Part shown: piece after piece, positions 17,309 to 26,115 of the stretch
How the letters are laid out: every line of letters starts with the position of its first letter
Numbering within the stretch: the stretch's first letter is position 1
DNA from: DATAGZ01 sp036263455
Lineage (GTDB): Bacteria; Pseudomonadota; Alphaproteobacteria; Dongiales; Dongiaceae
NCBI GenBank assembly: GCA_036263455.1
Contig: DATAGZ010000002.1
Location: forward strand, 1-64,000
Direction: 5' to 3'
DNA length: 64,000 nucleotides
The notes under the pieces: generated by a model
Seen by the model: only the letters and a program-made list of their open reading frames with translations
What the model was told of the DNA's origin: nothing
Databases searched by the model: none
Made by a program: the position numbers and the translations under genes

Positions 17309-17851
17309 ATGAACGAGATGCGTGGCTATTTCGGCATCGGTGTCGAGGGCATCAGCAAACCCATGAATCTGGGCGCAGTGCTGCGCACCGCCCACGCCTT
17401 TCGCGCGAGTTTTGCCTTTGCGATCGGCAGCACCTTCGATGCCAAGGAGATTCGGCTTGCCGATACGTCCGAAGCCCTGGCAAACGTCCCGTTTCACACG
17501 TACGAGGCGCTGAAAGATTTCGTCCTTCCGATGGGATGCCGGCTGGTGGGCATTGAAATTAGCCCATCGGCAATCGACCTGCCGAGCTTCACCCATCCGC
17601 CGGCCGCCGCCTATGTATTGGGGGCCGAGCGGGATTCCCTGTCCCCGGCGCTGCAGGAGCGCTGCGATTATGTGGTGCAGATCCCGACGAAATTTTGTGT
17701 GAACCTCGCCGTTGCCGGCGCTATAGTGCTTTATGATCGCATGGTGTCGCTCGGCCGGTTTGCCGAACGGCCGGTGCGGATCGGCGGACCGCGCGAGAAA
17801 AGAGCGCGCCTCCCCCATGGAAAGCCCGTATGGAAGAAAAACAGGAACTGA
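17309..17851 (+). CDS. RNA methyltransferase, SpoU/TrmH (SPOUT) family
   Basis: A 180-aa SPOUT enzyme. The ATG at 17309 has AAGGAAG seven bases upstream; an in-frame ATG at 17294 is less well placed. Motifs: ISKPMNLGAVLRTAHAF (motif 1), YVLGAERDSLSP (motif 2) and VQIPTKFCVNLAVAGAIVLYD (motif 3), which form the trefoil knot binding SAM. Such proteins usually 2'-O-methylate tRNA or rRNA, but the target cannot be read. It overlaps rlmN by 22 bases, another RNA methyltransferase. Confidence 0.88.
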   Translation: MNEMRGYFGIGVEGISKPMNLGAVLRTAHAFRASFAFAIGSTFDAKEIRLADTSEALANVPFHTYEALKDFVLPMGCRLVGIEISPSAIDLPSFTHPPAAAYVLGAERDSLSPALQERCDYVVQIPTKFCVNLAVAGAIVLYDRMVSLGRFAERPVRIGGPREKRARLPHGKPVWKKNRN

Positions 17852-18948
17852 TTGGCCTCGACCGCGCTGAACTCGCGGCTCTCCTCGAGCGCATGGGAGA
17901 ACCGAGCTTTCGCGCGCGCCAGCTGTGGCATTGGATCTATCATCGCGGCCTGCAGGATTTTTCGGCCATGACAACCCTCTCCAAGGATTTTCGCGCGCGG
18001 CTCGAAGCGCACTGCGCGGTGGGTCGTCCCCAGCCGGTTCAGGATCAAAAATCGGTCGACGGCACACGCAAATGGCTGTTGCAATTTGCCGACGGCAACC
18101 AGGCCGAAAGCGTGCATATCCCGGAAAGCGACCGCGGCACGCTCTGCGTTTCCTCGCAGGTCGGATGCACGCTCAATTGCCGCTTCTGCCACACGGGCAC
18201 CCAGAAAATGGTGCGTAACCTGACCGCTTCCGAGATCGTGGGCCAGGTCATGCTCGCCCGCGACTGTCTCGGCGAATGGCCGAGCCCGCCGGACGGCCGG
18301 CAGCTCAGCAACATCGTCATGATGGGAATGGGCGAGCCGCTCTATAATTTCGAAAATGTCGCCAAGGCGCTTCGCATCGTCATGGACCACGAGGGCATCG
18401 CGATCTCCAGGCGGCGCATCACCCTCTCCACCGCGGGCGTGGTCCCGATGATTCGCCGCGCTGGCATCGAGCTGGGCGTCAATCTTGCCATCTCGCTTCA
18501 TGCCGTGCGAGACGAGCTGCGCGATATCCTGGTGCCGATCAACAAGAAATATCCGATCGCCGAGCTGCTCGAGGCGTGCCGGTCCTATCCGGGCGCCAGC
18601 AATGCGCGGCGGATCACATTCGAATATGTCATGCTGCGCGATGTGAATGATTCGCCCGCCGAAGCGCGTGAACTCGTCCGCCTGCTCCAGGACATTCCGG
18701 CGAAAGTCAATCTCATCCCCTTCAATCCCTGGCCGGGCGCGCCCTATGAGCGTTCCAGCCCTGCGGCCATCCAGGCCTTTTCGGATATCGTCTTCCGCGC
18801 GGGCTATGCCTCGCCGGTGCGCACCCCGCGCGGCGAGGACATCATGGCCGCCTGCGGCCAGCTCAAAAGCGCCTCCGAGAAAATCAGGCGCAGTGCGCTT
18901 CTCGCCGCACCTCCAGAGGAGGACCACGTCCATTCGCTCCCGCAATAG
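17830..18948 (+). CDS. rlmN: Dual-specificity RNA methyltransferase RlmN
   Basis: Radical SAM enzyme forming 2-methyladenosine at A2503 of 23S rRNA and A37 of certain tRNAs. The 372-aa protein has the cluster motif C113-x3-C117-x2-C120, the glycine-rich MMGMGEPLYN, and the methyl-accepting cysteine in MAACGQ (C342). Length and layout match the family. It starts inside the preceding SpoU gene; its last codons contain the perfect Shine-Dalgarno of the following TPR gene. Confidence 0.96.
   Translation: MEEKQELIGLDRAELAALLERMGEPSFRARQLWHWIYHRGLQDFSAMTTLSKDFRARLEAHCAVGRPQPVQDQKSVDGTRKWLLQFADGNQAESVHIPESDRGTLCVSSQVGCTLNCRFCHTGTQKMVRNLTASEIVGQVMLARDCLGEWPSPPDGRQLSNIVMMGMGEPLYNFENVAKALRIVMDHEGIAISRRRITLSTAGVVPMIRRAGIELGVNLAISLHAVRDELRDILVPINKKYPIAELLEACRSYPGASNARRITFEYVMLRDVNDSPAEARELVRLLQDIPAKVNLIPFNPWPGAPYERSSPAAIQAFSDIVFRAGYASPVRTPRGEDIMAACGQLKSASEKIRRSALLAAPPEEDHVHSLPQ
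18917..18922 (+). promoter_or_regulatory. Perfect Shine-Dalgarno for a non-ATG start
   Basis: AGGAGG, a full match to the anti-SD of 16S rRNA, lies in the 3' end of rlmN. Nine bases downstream, in the frame of the TPR protein, is ATT at 18932. No ATG, GTG or TTG occurs in that frame between the site and the signal peptide. The site therefore decides the start choice. Confidence 0.7.
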
Positions 18949-19960
18949 CCCCGGGGGCACCGTCGCGGGGCGCCTGCGTCCGCTCCTTTCGCTCGGCCTC
19001 TGCCTCCTTCCCTTGCTGGCGCACGGCCAGGACACCGATGACCAGGCCCAGTGCCTGAGCGGCGCCAATGCCGCGGACGTCGTGCTGGCCTGCGGGCGCG
19101 CGCTGGAGCATGTCGCGGCTGAGAACAGCGCTGCACTGCACGTCGCGCGCGGACAGGCTTACGGACAGCTTCGGCAATATGTCTCGGCCGAGCGCGATTT
19201 CACGGCGGCCCTCGCCGCGGCGCCCACGAGCGCCGCCGCCCATTATGGCCGCGGCATTCTCTATACCCAGACCGATCGCTGGGAAGCGGCGCTCGATGAA
19301 TTTTCCGCGGTTCTCAACGCTCACCCGGAAGATCCCGACGCACGCTTCCAGCGCGCCTTCGTCTATGCGCGATTAGGGAAAATCGACCCGGCCATCGACG
19401 ATCTCTCCGTCCTGCTCAAGGCCCATCCCGACGATGCCGAAGCCTTCAACGACCGCGCGGGGCTATTTCTCAAGAAGGGCGAATACCAAAAGGCGCTGGG
19501 CGATTATACCGCCGCCATTGCCCATGTCCGCGACTATAACGAGGCGCTCTATAATCGCGGACGCGCCTATTGGCTCCTCGGCAAGCAGGCGGAGGCGCGG
19601 ACCGATCTCCAGGCCGTCCTGCGTCTGCGTCCACACAATCCCTATGCCGCCCTGCGGCTCGCTTTATGCGGCGATGCCAGCGCGCTGGCCGATGCGCGCG
19701 CCCAGCTCGCATCCGGCCAATGGCCCGGTCCGCTGCTCGATCTGTACCAGAATCGGGCACAGGCGGCGGACGTTCTGGCCCAGGCGGCCCGGCTCGGCAG
19801 GGATGGGCCTGCCGCCTTGACGGAGGCTAATTTTTACATCGGCGCACAGCTCCGCATGCGGGGTGACAAAGCTGCAGCGCAACCGTATTTTAGCGCCGCG
19901 CGCGCGGGCGCGTCGTCGATTATCGAATCCATCGATGCGGCATTGTTAGCGGGGAAGTAA
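18932..19960 (+). CDS. Secreted TPR-repeat protein with apparent AUU start
   Basis: From the ATT at 18932 the product is 342 aa. A basic start (RSRN...GRLRP) precedes the hydrophobic core LLSLGLCLLPLLAHG, a credible Sec signal peptide cut before QD. Then come at least four tetratricopeptide repeats (AHYGRGILYTQTDRWEAALDEF, ARFQRAFVYARLGKIDPAIDDL, AFNDRAGLFLKKGEYQKALGDY, ALYNRGRAYWLLGKQAEARTDL as 20-22-residue landmarks trimmed here to their core spacing of 34). It is likely a periplasmic scaffold; partner unknown. It overlaps rlmN by 17 bases and is 3 bases from argG. Confidence 0.72.
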   Translation: MRSRNSPGGTVAGRLRPLLSLGLCLLPLLAHGQDTDDQAQCLSGANAADVVLACGRALEHVAAENSAALHVARGQAYGQLRQYVSAERDFTAALAAAPTSAAAHYGRGILYTQTDRWEAALDEFSAVLNAHPEDPDARFQRAFVYARLGKIDPAIDDLSVLLKAHPDDAEAFNDRAGLFLKKGEYQKALGDYTAAIAHVRDYNEALYNRGRAYWLLGKQAEARTDLQAVLRLRPHNPYAALRLALCGDASALADARAQLASGQWPGPLLDLYQNRAQAADVLAQAARLGRDGPAALTEANFYIGAQLRMRGDKAAAQPYFSAARAGASSIIESIDAALLAGK

Positions 19961-19963
19961 TTC

Positions 19964-21178
19964 ATGACAAAAAAAGCGAAGAAAGTCGTGCTGGCTTATT
20001 CGGGCGGCCTGGACACCTCGGTCATCCTGAAATGGCTGCAACAGACGTATGAATGCGAGGTCGTTACCTTCACGGCCGATCTCGGCCAGGGAGAGGAGCT
20101 TGCGCCTGCCCGCAAGAAAGCGGAGCTGCTGGGCGTGCGGGAAATTTTTGTGGAGGATCTGCGCGACGAATTTGTCCGCGACTATGTTTTTCCCCTGTTT
20201 CGAGCCAACGCGCTTTATGAAGGATGCTACCTGCTGGGTACCTCGATTGCCCGACCCCTGATCGCCAAGCGCCAGATCGAGATCGCTCGCCAGACCGGCG
20301 CCGATGCGGTGGCGCATGGTGCGACCGGCAAGGGAAACGACCAGGTTCGTTTCGAACTTTCCTATTATGCGCTCAACCCCGATATCAAGGTGATCGCCCC
20401 GTGGCGCGAATGGGATTTAACTTCGCGTAGCAGGCTCATCGATTTTGCCGAACGCCATCAGATCCCGATCAACAAGGACAAGCGGGGCGAAGCGCCCTTT
20501 TCGGTCGATGCCAATCTTCTGCATATCTCGGCGGAAGGTAAAGTTCTGGAAGATCCCTGGATCGAGCCCGAAGAATATGTTTATTCCCGCACCGTTGCGC
20601 CCGAGAACGCGCCGGACGAGCCGGTGTCGCTGACCATCGATTTCGTGCGCGGCGATCCGGTCGCTATCGATGGCGTCGCCATGTCCCCGGCCGCTTTACT
20701 TACCCATTTAAACGCAATCGGCGGCGCCCACGGCGTGGGGCGGCTCGATATGGTTGAAAATCGCTTCGTCGGCATGAAATCGCGTGGAATATACGAGACG
20801 CCGGGTGGGACGCTGCTCCATGCCGCCCATCGCGGCATTGAAAGCCTCACACTCGACCGTGGAGCCGCGCATTTAAAAGATGAACTCATGCCCCGCTATG
20901 CCGAGCTGATCTATAACGGCTTCTGGTTCTCGCCCGAGCGCGAAATGCTCCAGGCTTTGATCGACAAAAGCCAGGAGCAGGTCGAGGGGACGGTCCGGCT
21001 CAAGCTCTACAAGGGCCACGTTCGGGTGACCGGGCGGAAATCCCCCCGCAGCCTCTATAGTCTGGCCCATGTAACCTTCGAGGAGGACCAGGGCGCCTAT
21101 GACCAGCGCGACGCGGAGGGGTTCATCAAGCTTAACGCGCTCCGGTTGCGACTCGGCGCACGGCGCAACCTGCGCTGA
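19964..21178 (+). CDS. argG: Argininosuccinate synthase
   Basis: Condenses citrulline and aspartate with ATP in arginine synthesis. The 404-aa sequence has the ATP pyrophosphatase P-loop VLAYSGGLDTSVIL near residue 10, HGATGKGNDQVRFEL and the substrate-binding RYAELIYNGFWFSPERE region. It starts three bases after the TPR gene stop, so it is probably cotranscribed. Length is typical for the bacterial enzyme. Confidence 0.97.
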   Translation: MTKKAKKVVLAYSGGLDTSVILKWLQQTYECEVVTFTADLGQGEELAPARKKAELLGVREIFVEDLRDEFVRDYVFPLFRANALYEGCYLLGTSIARPLIAKRQIEIARQTGADAVAHGATGKGNDQVRFELSYYALNPDIKVIAPWREWDLTSRSRLIDFAERHQIPINKDKRGEAPFSVDANLLHISAEGKVLEDPWIEPEEYVYSRTVAPENAPDEPVSLTIDFVRGDPVAIDGVAMSPAALLTHLNAIGGAHGVGRLDMVENRFVGMKSRGIYETPGGTLLHAAHRGIESLTLDRGAAHLKDELMPRYAELIYNGFWFSPEREMLQALIDKSQEQVEGTVRLKLYKGHVRVTGRKSPRSLYSLAHVTFEEDQGAYDQRDAEGFIKLNALRLRLGARRNLR

Positions 21179-21293
21179 TCGGCACAGCTTTCTAGTTCCT
21201 CCTCAATAGAATTATTAACCAGAGCAAAACTTTTTGTTGAAAATGTGATTCGGCATGGTTAATAAATATTCAGAAAAGATTGGAGAGCCTCTT

Positions 21294-21659
21294 ATGGGAC
21301 GTTATAAAACCGTTATCGCCGATATGATCAAGCAGCGCGACGCGCTGAACCAGGCTATCTCGACCCTCCAGATGTTGGACGGAGGCTTGGAGACGCCAAA
21401 CCTGCCGGCGGCAGCCGAGCAGCGGAGGAGCGCGAGCGATTCCTATGCCGGTATGTCGATTACCAGCGCGGTGATCGCCGTCCTCGATTCGGCGCGCAAG
21501 CCATTGCGTGCGGGTCAAATCGCCGAGCGTCTTGTCGAAGGCGGCGCGCGTTTTCGTACCAAGAAGCCTAAAAATACAATTGCTGCCTCTCTGGCTAAGC
21601 TTTATCAGGGAAACCGCGTAGCCAAAAGCGGACGCGGTCTATGGACGACCAAGAAATAA
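21294..21659 (+). CDS. Small winged-helix protein (HARE-HTH-like)
   Basis: A 121-aa product. The ATG at 21294 has GGAGAG eight bases upstream; an earlier in-frame ATG at 21255 has no ribosome binding site. Residues 1-35 form a probable coiled coil (KTVIADMIKQRDALNQAISTL). Residues 60-121 look like a winged helix: SAVIAVLDSARKPLRAGQIAE, then a recognition-type helix and LYQGNRVAKSGRGLWT as wing. This resembles HARE-HTH type domains that couple DNA binding to other activities. The target is unknown; it is monocistronic by position. Confidence 0.65.
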   Translation: MGRYKTVIADMIKQRDALNQAISTLQMLDGGLETPNLPAAAEQRRSASDSYAGMSITSAVIAVLDSARKPLRAGQIAERLVEGGARFRTKKPKNTIAASLAKLYQGNRVAKSGRGLWTTKK

Positions 21660-21882
21660 TTGCACCCCTTAATCTTGGGTTCCTTGGCAAACTTACGCGG
21701 CTGAGTTCACCGAGAGGTGATCGCGCACCCCTGCGATTTATGTATTTCGTCTTCTCGCTTAGATTGTAAAGCTTATCTGTGGGGGGGGTACTTCCTGGAT
21801 CGCGGGCAGGTGGATGCTTTATATTGCGTGTGACGGTAAATATTCTGTATATTTGCGGTTCGGAACGAGGGGCGGTCGCTAG
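21660..21882 (+). other. Intergenic region with hairpin and G8 tract
   Basis: No gene seen. The region holds a short hairpin TCACC-GAGA-GGTGA (21707-21720) without a T run, a run of eight G (21781-21788), and an A/T-rich stretch with TATATT (21820-21825) about 58 bases before the epimerase start. The last may be a -10 element. I cannot identify a matching -35. Confidence 0.4.
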
Positions 21883-22848
21883 ATGAACTGCGTTATATTC
21901 GGAGCCAGCGGTTTCATTGGTACCAATATTTGCCGTGCGCTTCGCGACACAGCCTTTCACGTGCGTGCCTTTGGCCGCCAGGAAGCCTGCCCGGAAGAGA
22001 TAACCGGCGTGGAATGGTTCCGGGGCAATTTTAATGATCCCCAGGCCGTCAATGCCGCGGTCGAATCGGCAGACATCGTGATCCATGCCGTAAGCACGAC
22101 TACGCCGCATACCGCCAACCTCGACAAGACCGGCGACATCATCGCCAACGTCGTGTCTACCGTTCACCTCCTCGAGGCGTGCCGCAATTTCGATGTACAG
22201 CGGATTATTTTCCTCTCTTCAGGGGGGACCGTTTATGGCATTCCGTCGGTCGTTCCAACGCCGGAAAGCGCGGAGACAGCGCCGATTTCCGCCTACGGAA
22301 TTTCCAAGCTCTCGATCGAGAAATATCTCGCGCTCTATCATCACCTCTATGGGTTGGAATATCGCATCTTGCGCATTGCCAATCCGTTCGGTCCCCATCA
22401 GGAGTATCGCCGTCACCGCGGCGTTATCACTGCTTTTCTCAATGACGCGCTCAATAACAAGCCGGTTCATATCTGGGGCGATGGATCGATCGTCCGCGAC
22501 TATATCTATGTCGATGACCTGGTAAACGCGATCATTCTCAGCATGACGCACCAAGGAAAGGATCGCGTCTTTAATATTGGATCCGGCGAAGGCCGCACGC
22601 TCAATGAATTGGTGGCAGCCCTCGAGCGGTCGCTGAAGCGACCGGTGCCGGTGCAATATTTTGAAACCCGGGCCACCGACGTTCCGTGCAGTATTCTCGA
22701 TATCAGCCTTGCTCAGGAGAAACTGGGGTGGCGCCCCCAAGTCCCCTTCGAGCAGGGACTCGATCGGACAATCGCCTGGGCCCGCGGATACAACGCCTTG
22801 GCCCGTAAGAAAGAGGGCGCGTCCCGCCTGCGTCTCGCGGGCGAATAG
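21883..22848 (+). CDS. NAD-dependent epimerase/dehydratase (extended SDR)
   Basis: A 321-aa Rossmann-fold enzyme with the extended-SDR signature GASGFIGT (7-14) near the N-terminus, FLSSGGTVYG, and the catalytic YGISK (Tyr-x3-Lys). DGSIVRDYIYVDDLVNAI and NIGSGEGRTLNEL are features of UDP-glucose 4-epimerase-like enzymes. The likely substrate is a nucleotide sugar, for surface polysaccharide. No other sugar genes flank it. It converges on rarA with a single base between the stops. Confidence 0.88.
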   Translation: MNCVIFGASGFIGTNICRALRDTAFHVRAFGRQEACPEEITGVEWFRGNFNDPQAVNAAVESADIVIHAVSTTTPHTANLDKTGDIIANVVSTVHLLEACRNFDVQRIIFLSSGGTVYGIPSVVPTPESAETAPISAYGISKLSIEKYLALYHHLYGLEYRILRIANPFGPHQEYRRHRGVITAFLNDALNNKPVHIWGDGSIVRDYIYVDDLVNAIILSMTHQGKDRVFNIGSGEGRTLNELVAALERSLKRPVPVQYFETRATDVPCSILDISLAQEKLGWRPQVPFEQGLDRTIAWARGYNALARKKEGASRLRLAGE

Positions 22849-22849
22849 G

Positions 22850-24148
22850 TCAATCGCCGCGCTGGCGTCGTTCGGCGCGCAGTTTGTTCCAGAATTCCAG
22901 GCGCTTTAGAATTTCCCGCTCGAATCCGTAAGGCGTGGGTTCATACAGTGTGGCTCTCGGCAACTCGTCCGGAAAATAATTCTGCCCGGAAAAAGAATCC
23001 TCGGCCTCGTGGTCGTATTCATACCCCGCGCCATAGCCCAGATCCTTCATCATGCGCGTGGGTGCATTCAAGATATGTTTGGGTGGCATGAGCGATCCTG
23101 CCTCTCGGGCCAGCCCACGGGCTTTTCCCCACGCGACGTAGGCGCGGTTCGACTTAGGCGCGGTTCCAAGATAGATGACCAGCTGGACGAGCGCCAATTC
23201 GCCTTCGGGCGAGCCCAGCCGCTCATAGGCTTGCCAGGCGGCAATGGCCTGCGGAAGAGCCTGGGGATCGGCAAGACCCACATCCTCCGCGGCGAAGCGG
23301 ACGAGCCGCCGCGCGACATAATGCGGATCTTCGCCGCCTTCGATCATGCGGGCAAAATAATACAGCGCCGCATCGGTGTCCGAGCCGCGCAGCGACTTAT
23401 GCAGTGCGCTAATAAGGTTGTAATGCGCCTCCTGCGCCTTGTCATAGAGAGGCGCGCGCTGCTGAACCGCCTCGGCAAGCGCCGCGGGATCGAGCGGCAC
23501 GGCATCCGGCAGTGTGAAGAGCTCCTCGGCGAGATTGAGGAGATAACGACCATCGCCGTCCGCCATCGCGAGGAGCGCGTGCCGGGCCGCCGGGGTAAGC
23601 GGCACAGGCTTTTTCATGAAAGTCTCGGCGCGATGCAGAATTTTTTCCAGCGCCGCCTCGTCCAGCCGATGCAAGACCAGAACCTGCATGCGCGACAGCA
23701 ATGCCGCATTCAGCTCAAAGGAGGGGTTCTCCGTGGTAGCCCCGGCCAGGATGATGGTGCCGTCCTCGACATAGGGGAGAAAACTGTCCTGTTGGGTACG
23801 ATTGAAGCGGTGAATCTCATCGACGAACAGCAGGGTCCCCTGGCCCGCTGCGCGACGGCCGCGCGCCGCCTCAAAGATGCGCTTGAGATCGGCAACGCCG
23901 GAGAACACCGCCGACAGCGGTTCGAAATGCAGCCGCGATTGGCTGGCCAGCAACCGCGCGATGGTGGTTTTTCCTGAACCCGGCGGCCCCCACAGGATGA
24001 GCGAGGGAAGCAGGCCGCTCTTGATCATGCGCGTCAGCGGCGCATCGGGGCCAAGCAAATGGTCTTGGCCGACAATATCCTCAAGCCGCTCGGGGCGAAG
24101 ACGGTCGGCGAGCGGGCGCGGCGCAAGGGATTCGAAAAGCTCGCTCAC
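22850..24148 (-). CDS. rarA: Replication-associated recombination protein A (AAA ATPase)
   Basis: A 432-aa MgsA/RarA ATPase acting at stalled replication forks, related to clamp loaders. Walker A GPPGSGKTT, Walker B LLFVDEIHRFNRTQQD, sensor 1 GATTENPSFELN, and the C-terminal tetramerisation region with SLRGSDTDAALYYFARM and PKSNRAYVAWGKA are all visible. It overlaps the protease gene by four bases (ATGA), so it is the second gene of a degP-rarA unit. Confidence 0.95.
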   Translation of the reverse strand: MSELFESLAPRPLADRLRPERLEDIVGQDHLLGPDAPLTRMIKSGLLPSLILWGPPGSGKTTIARLLASQSRLHFEPLSAVFSGVADLKRIFEAARGRRAAGQGTLLFVDEIHRFNRTQQDSFLPYVEDGTIILAGATTENPSFELNAALLSRMQVLVLHRLDEAALEKILHRAETFMKKPVPLTPAARHALLAMADGDGRYLLNLAEELFTLPDAVPLDPAALAEAVQQRAPLYDKAQEAHYNLISALHKSLRGSDTDAALYYFARMIEGGEDPHYVARRLVRFAAEDVGLADPQALPQAIAAWQAYERLGSPEGELALVQLVIYLGTAPKSNRAYVAWGKARGLAREAGSLMPPKHILNAPTRMMKDLGYGAGYEYDHEAEDSFSGQNYFPDELPRATLYEPTPYGFEREILKRLEFWNKLRAERRQRGD

Positions 24149-25557
24149 CCGATATGCAGGACGCTGGTCCTGCCGTTGCGCTGGACTTTGATATTCCAGG
24201 GCGCGTCCGAGTTGGCCATCAGGGCTGCGAGCCGCGCGGTATCCGTGACGCGCTCCTCGTCCACGGCGACGATGATATCGCCACGGGCGAGGCCGAGTCG
24301 CGCCGCATAGGTGCCTGCCTGTACCTTCAGGACAACCACGCCGGCCGTCTCATTCAGGCCGAGATCTTCGGCCAATGCGGGGGAAAGATTGGCGACCGTG
24401 GCACCGCTGAGCGGCTGCTGGCCGCGCAGCATTCTTTCATCGGGCGCGGGTATGCGCGGCGGAGCAATTGGCGTGATGCGCACCGTATGCGTTCCGTCAC
24501 GCCTTTCGATCGAGAGTTCCGCCGCGCCGTTGAGCGCAAGCGTTGCGAGCCGGAAGCGCAGCGACTGCGGGTCGGCGACCTCGAACCCGTTGACCGCCAC
24601 CACTACGTCGCCAGGACGCAGGCCCGCCTGCGCGGCGGGCGAACCTGGGGTGATTTCGCGAATCACTACCCCGCCCGGCCGGGTGAGATGCATGGCCTTG
24701 GCGATGTCCGCGGTAGCAGTTTCGCCGCTCATTCCCACCCACGGGGTCACGAGCTTGCCGCCATGGGATTCGGCCTTGAGGAAGACCTGCACCATGTTGG
24801 AGGGAATGGCAAAACCAATCCCCACCGATCCGCCCGAACGAGAATAAATGGCGCTGTTGATCCCGATCAGCTTGCCATCCATCGTGACCAGCGCGCCTCC
24901 AGAATTACCGGGATTGATCGCCGCATCGGTCTGGATAAAGAAGCCAAAATCATTGATGCCCGTCTGCGTGCGTGCGAGCCCCGAGACAATACCGCTCGTC
25001 ACGGTCTGGCCCACCCCAAAGGGATCGCCGATGGCGAGCACCAGGTCTCCTACCGCAATATCGTCGGAATTGCGCAAAGCGAGGGTCGGCAATTTTTCTC
25101 CGCGAGTATCGATACGCAGCAAGGCCAGATCGAGTTTTTCTTCGGAGGCCACGATTTTCGCCTCATATTCGCGCCGGTCGGAAAGGATCACGGTTACCTG
25201 GTCGGCGCCCGCGATGACATGGTTGTTCGTGACGATCAAGCCATCGGGAGCCACGATCACCCCCGAACCCAACGCGTTCTGCACCCGCTCCGCTGGCTGG
25301 CCGAAATCGAACCCATTGCCGAAAAACTGGCGGAAAAACGGATCTTCCAGCAGGGCCGACGGTGCGCGCGTCTTGACGATGGTCCTTGTATAGATATTGA
25401 CGACGGCCGGCGCCACTTGGCGTACCACAGGAGCGAAGCTGAGCTGAAGCTGCGCCGCCGATTGCGGCACCTGGGCTTGAGCCTGGGCATAGGACCCAGG
25501 CGCGAACCCTCCTAAGACAAGCAACAGGACGAGAAAGACCGCAAGATTGAACCGCAT
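24145..25557 (-). CDS. degP: Do-family periplasmic serine endoprotease (DegP/DegQ-like)
   Basis: A 470-aa HtrA protease for misfolded envelope proteins. A signal peptide (cut after SYA, about residue 24) precedes a trypsin-like domain with triad H113 (TNNHVI), D143 (DLALL) and S219 (GNSGGA). Two PDZ domains follow (around residues 265-355 and 375-465). The typical length and the TNNHVI/GNSGG motifs leave little doubt. It is upstream of rarA in the same operon; a stress regulator cannot be read from the sequence. Confidence 0.95.
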   Translation of the reverse strand: MRFNLAVFLVLLLVLGGFAPGSYAQAQAQVPQSAAQLQLSFAPVVRQVAPAVVNIYTRTIVKTRAPSALLEDPFFRQFFGNGFDFGQPAERVQNALGSGVIVAPDGLIVTNNHVIAGADQVTVILSDRREYEAKIVASEEKLDLALLRIDTRGEKLPTLALRNSDDIAVGDLVLAIGDPFGVGQTVTSGIVSGLARTQTGINDFGFFIQTDAAINPGNSGGALVTMDGKLIGINSAIYSRSGGSVGIGFAIPSNMVQVFLKAESHGGKLVTPWVGMSGETATADIAKAMHLTRPGGVVIREITPGSPAAQAGLRPGDVVVAVNGFEVADPQSLRFRLATLALNGAAELSIERRDGTHTVRITPIAPPRIPAPDERMLRGQQPLSGATVANLSPALAEDLGLNETAGVVVLKVQAGTYAARLGLARGDIIVAVDEERVTDTARLAALMANSDAPWNIKVQRNGRTSVLHIG

Positions 25558-25569
25558 TTTTCCATTCCC

Positions 25570-26115
25570 TCAGATCCGTTCGGACATCCAGATTGCCAGA
25601 CGCGTGGCATTCTTGATCGCCCCGTGTAAAAACGGATAGAAGCGCGCCTGCTCTCCCCCGCTGCGCTGGCCCAGATCGCGATGCGCCACTTCGTCCGCGC
25701 GGAACGCGTCGATTTCCTCGGCGAGCGCGCCTTCGCCATTCTCCTTGAGATAGTCGATCTGGCGGGCATAATGCTCGTCGATGACCTCTTCGACCGCGAT
25801 GGTGCAGGCCATCGCGGCCTTGGCGCCGAGAAGCGCCGTCCCCGCCCCCAGCGCGAAGCCCATGATATGCCAGAGTGGCGAAAGTGCGGTCGGGCGCGCC
25901 CGATATTCCGGCAGCAATTCCTGAAAGCGCCGAAGATGCGCCATTTCCTGCTCGTGCATGTGGCGGATGGTCGGCGCGAGCGGGTCCCGTTTCAGGATGG
26001 CCAATTGGCCCTCATAGATACGGCGCGCGCCATATTCTCCGGCATGATCGACCCGCAAGATGCGGTCAAGCGCCTGTTTCTTGTTCAGCTCATCCAACGA
26101 TGAAGATTCTGTCAT
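25570..26115 (-). CDS. coq7: Ubiquinone biosynthesis hydroxylase Coq7
   Basis: A 181-aa di-iron demethoxyubiquinone hydroxylase catalysing the last hydroxylation of the ubiquinone ring. The two repeated four-helix motifs with Glu/His ligands are visible: DHAGEYGARRIYEG, HEQEMAHLRRF, CTIAVEEVIDEHY and ADEVAHRD. The start ATG overlaps the dsbB stop by 4 bases. Its presence means aerobic ubiquinone synthesis by the Coq7 route, as in many alphaproteobacteria. Confidence 0.95.
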   Translation of the reverse strand: MTESSSLDELNKKQALDRILRVDHAGEYGARRIYEGQLAILKRDPLAPTIRHMHEQEMAHLRRFQELLPEYRARPTALSPLWHIMGFALGAGTALLGAKAAMACTIAVEEVIDEHYARQIDYLKENGEGALAEEIDAFRADEVAHRDLGQRSGGEQARFYPFLHGAIKNATRLAIWMSERI

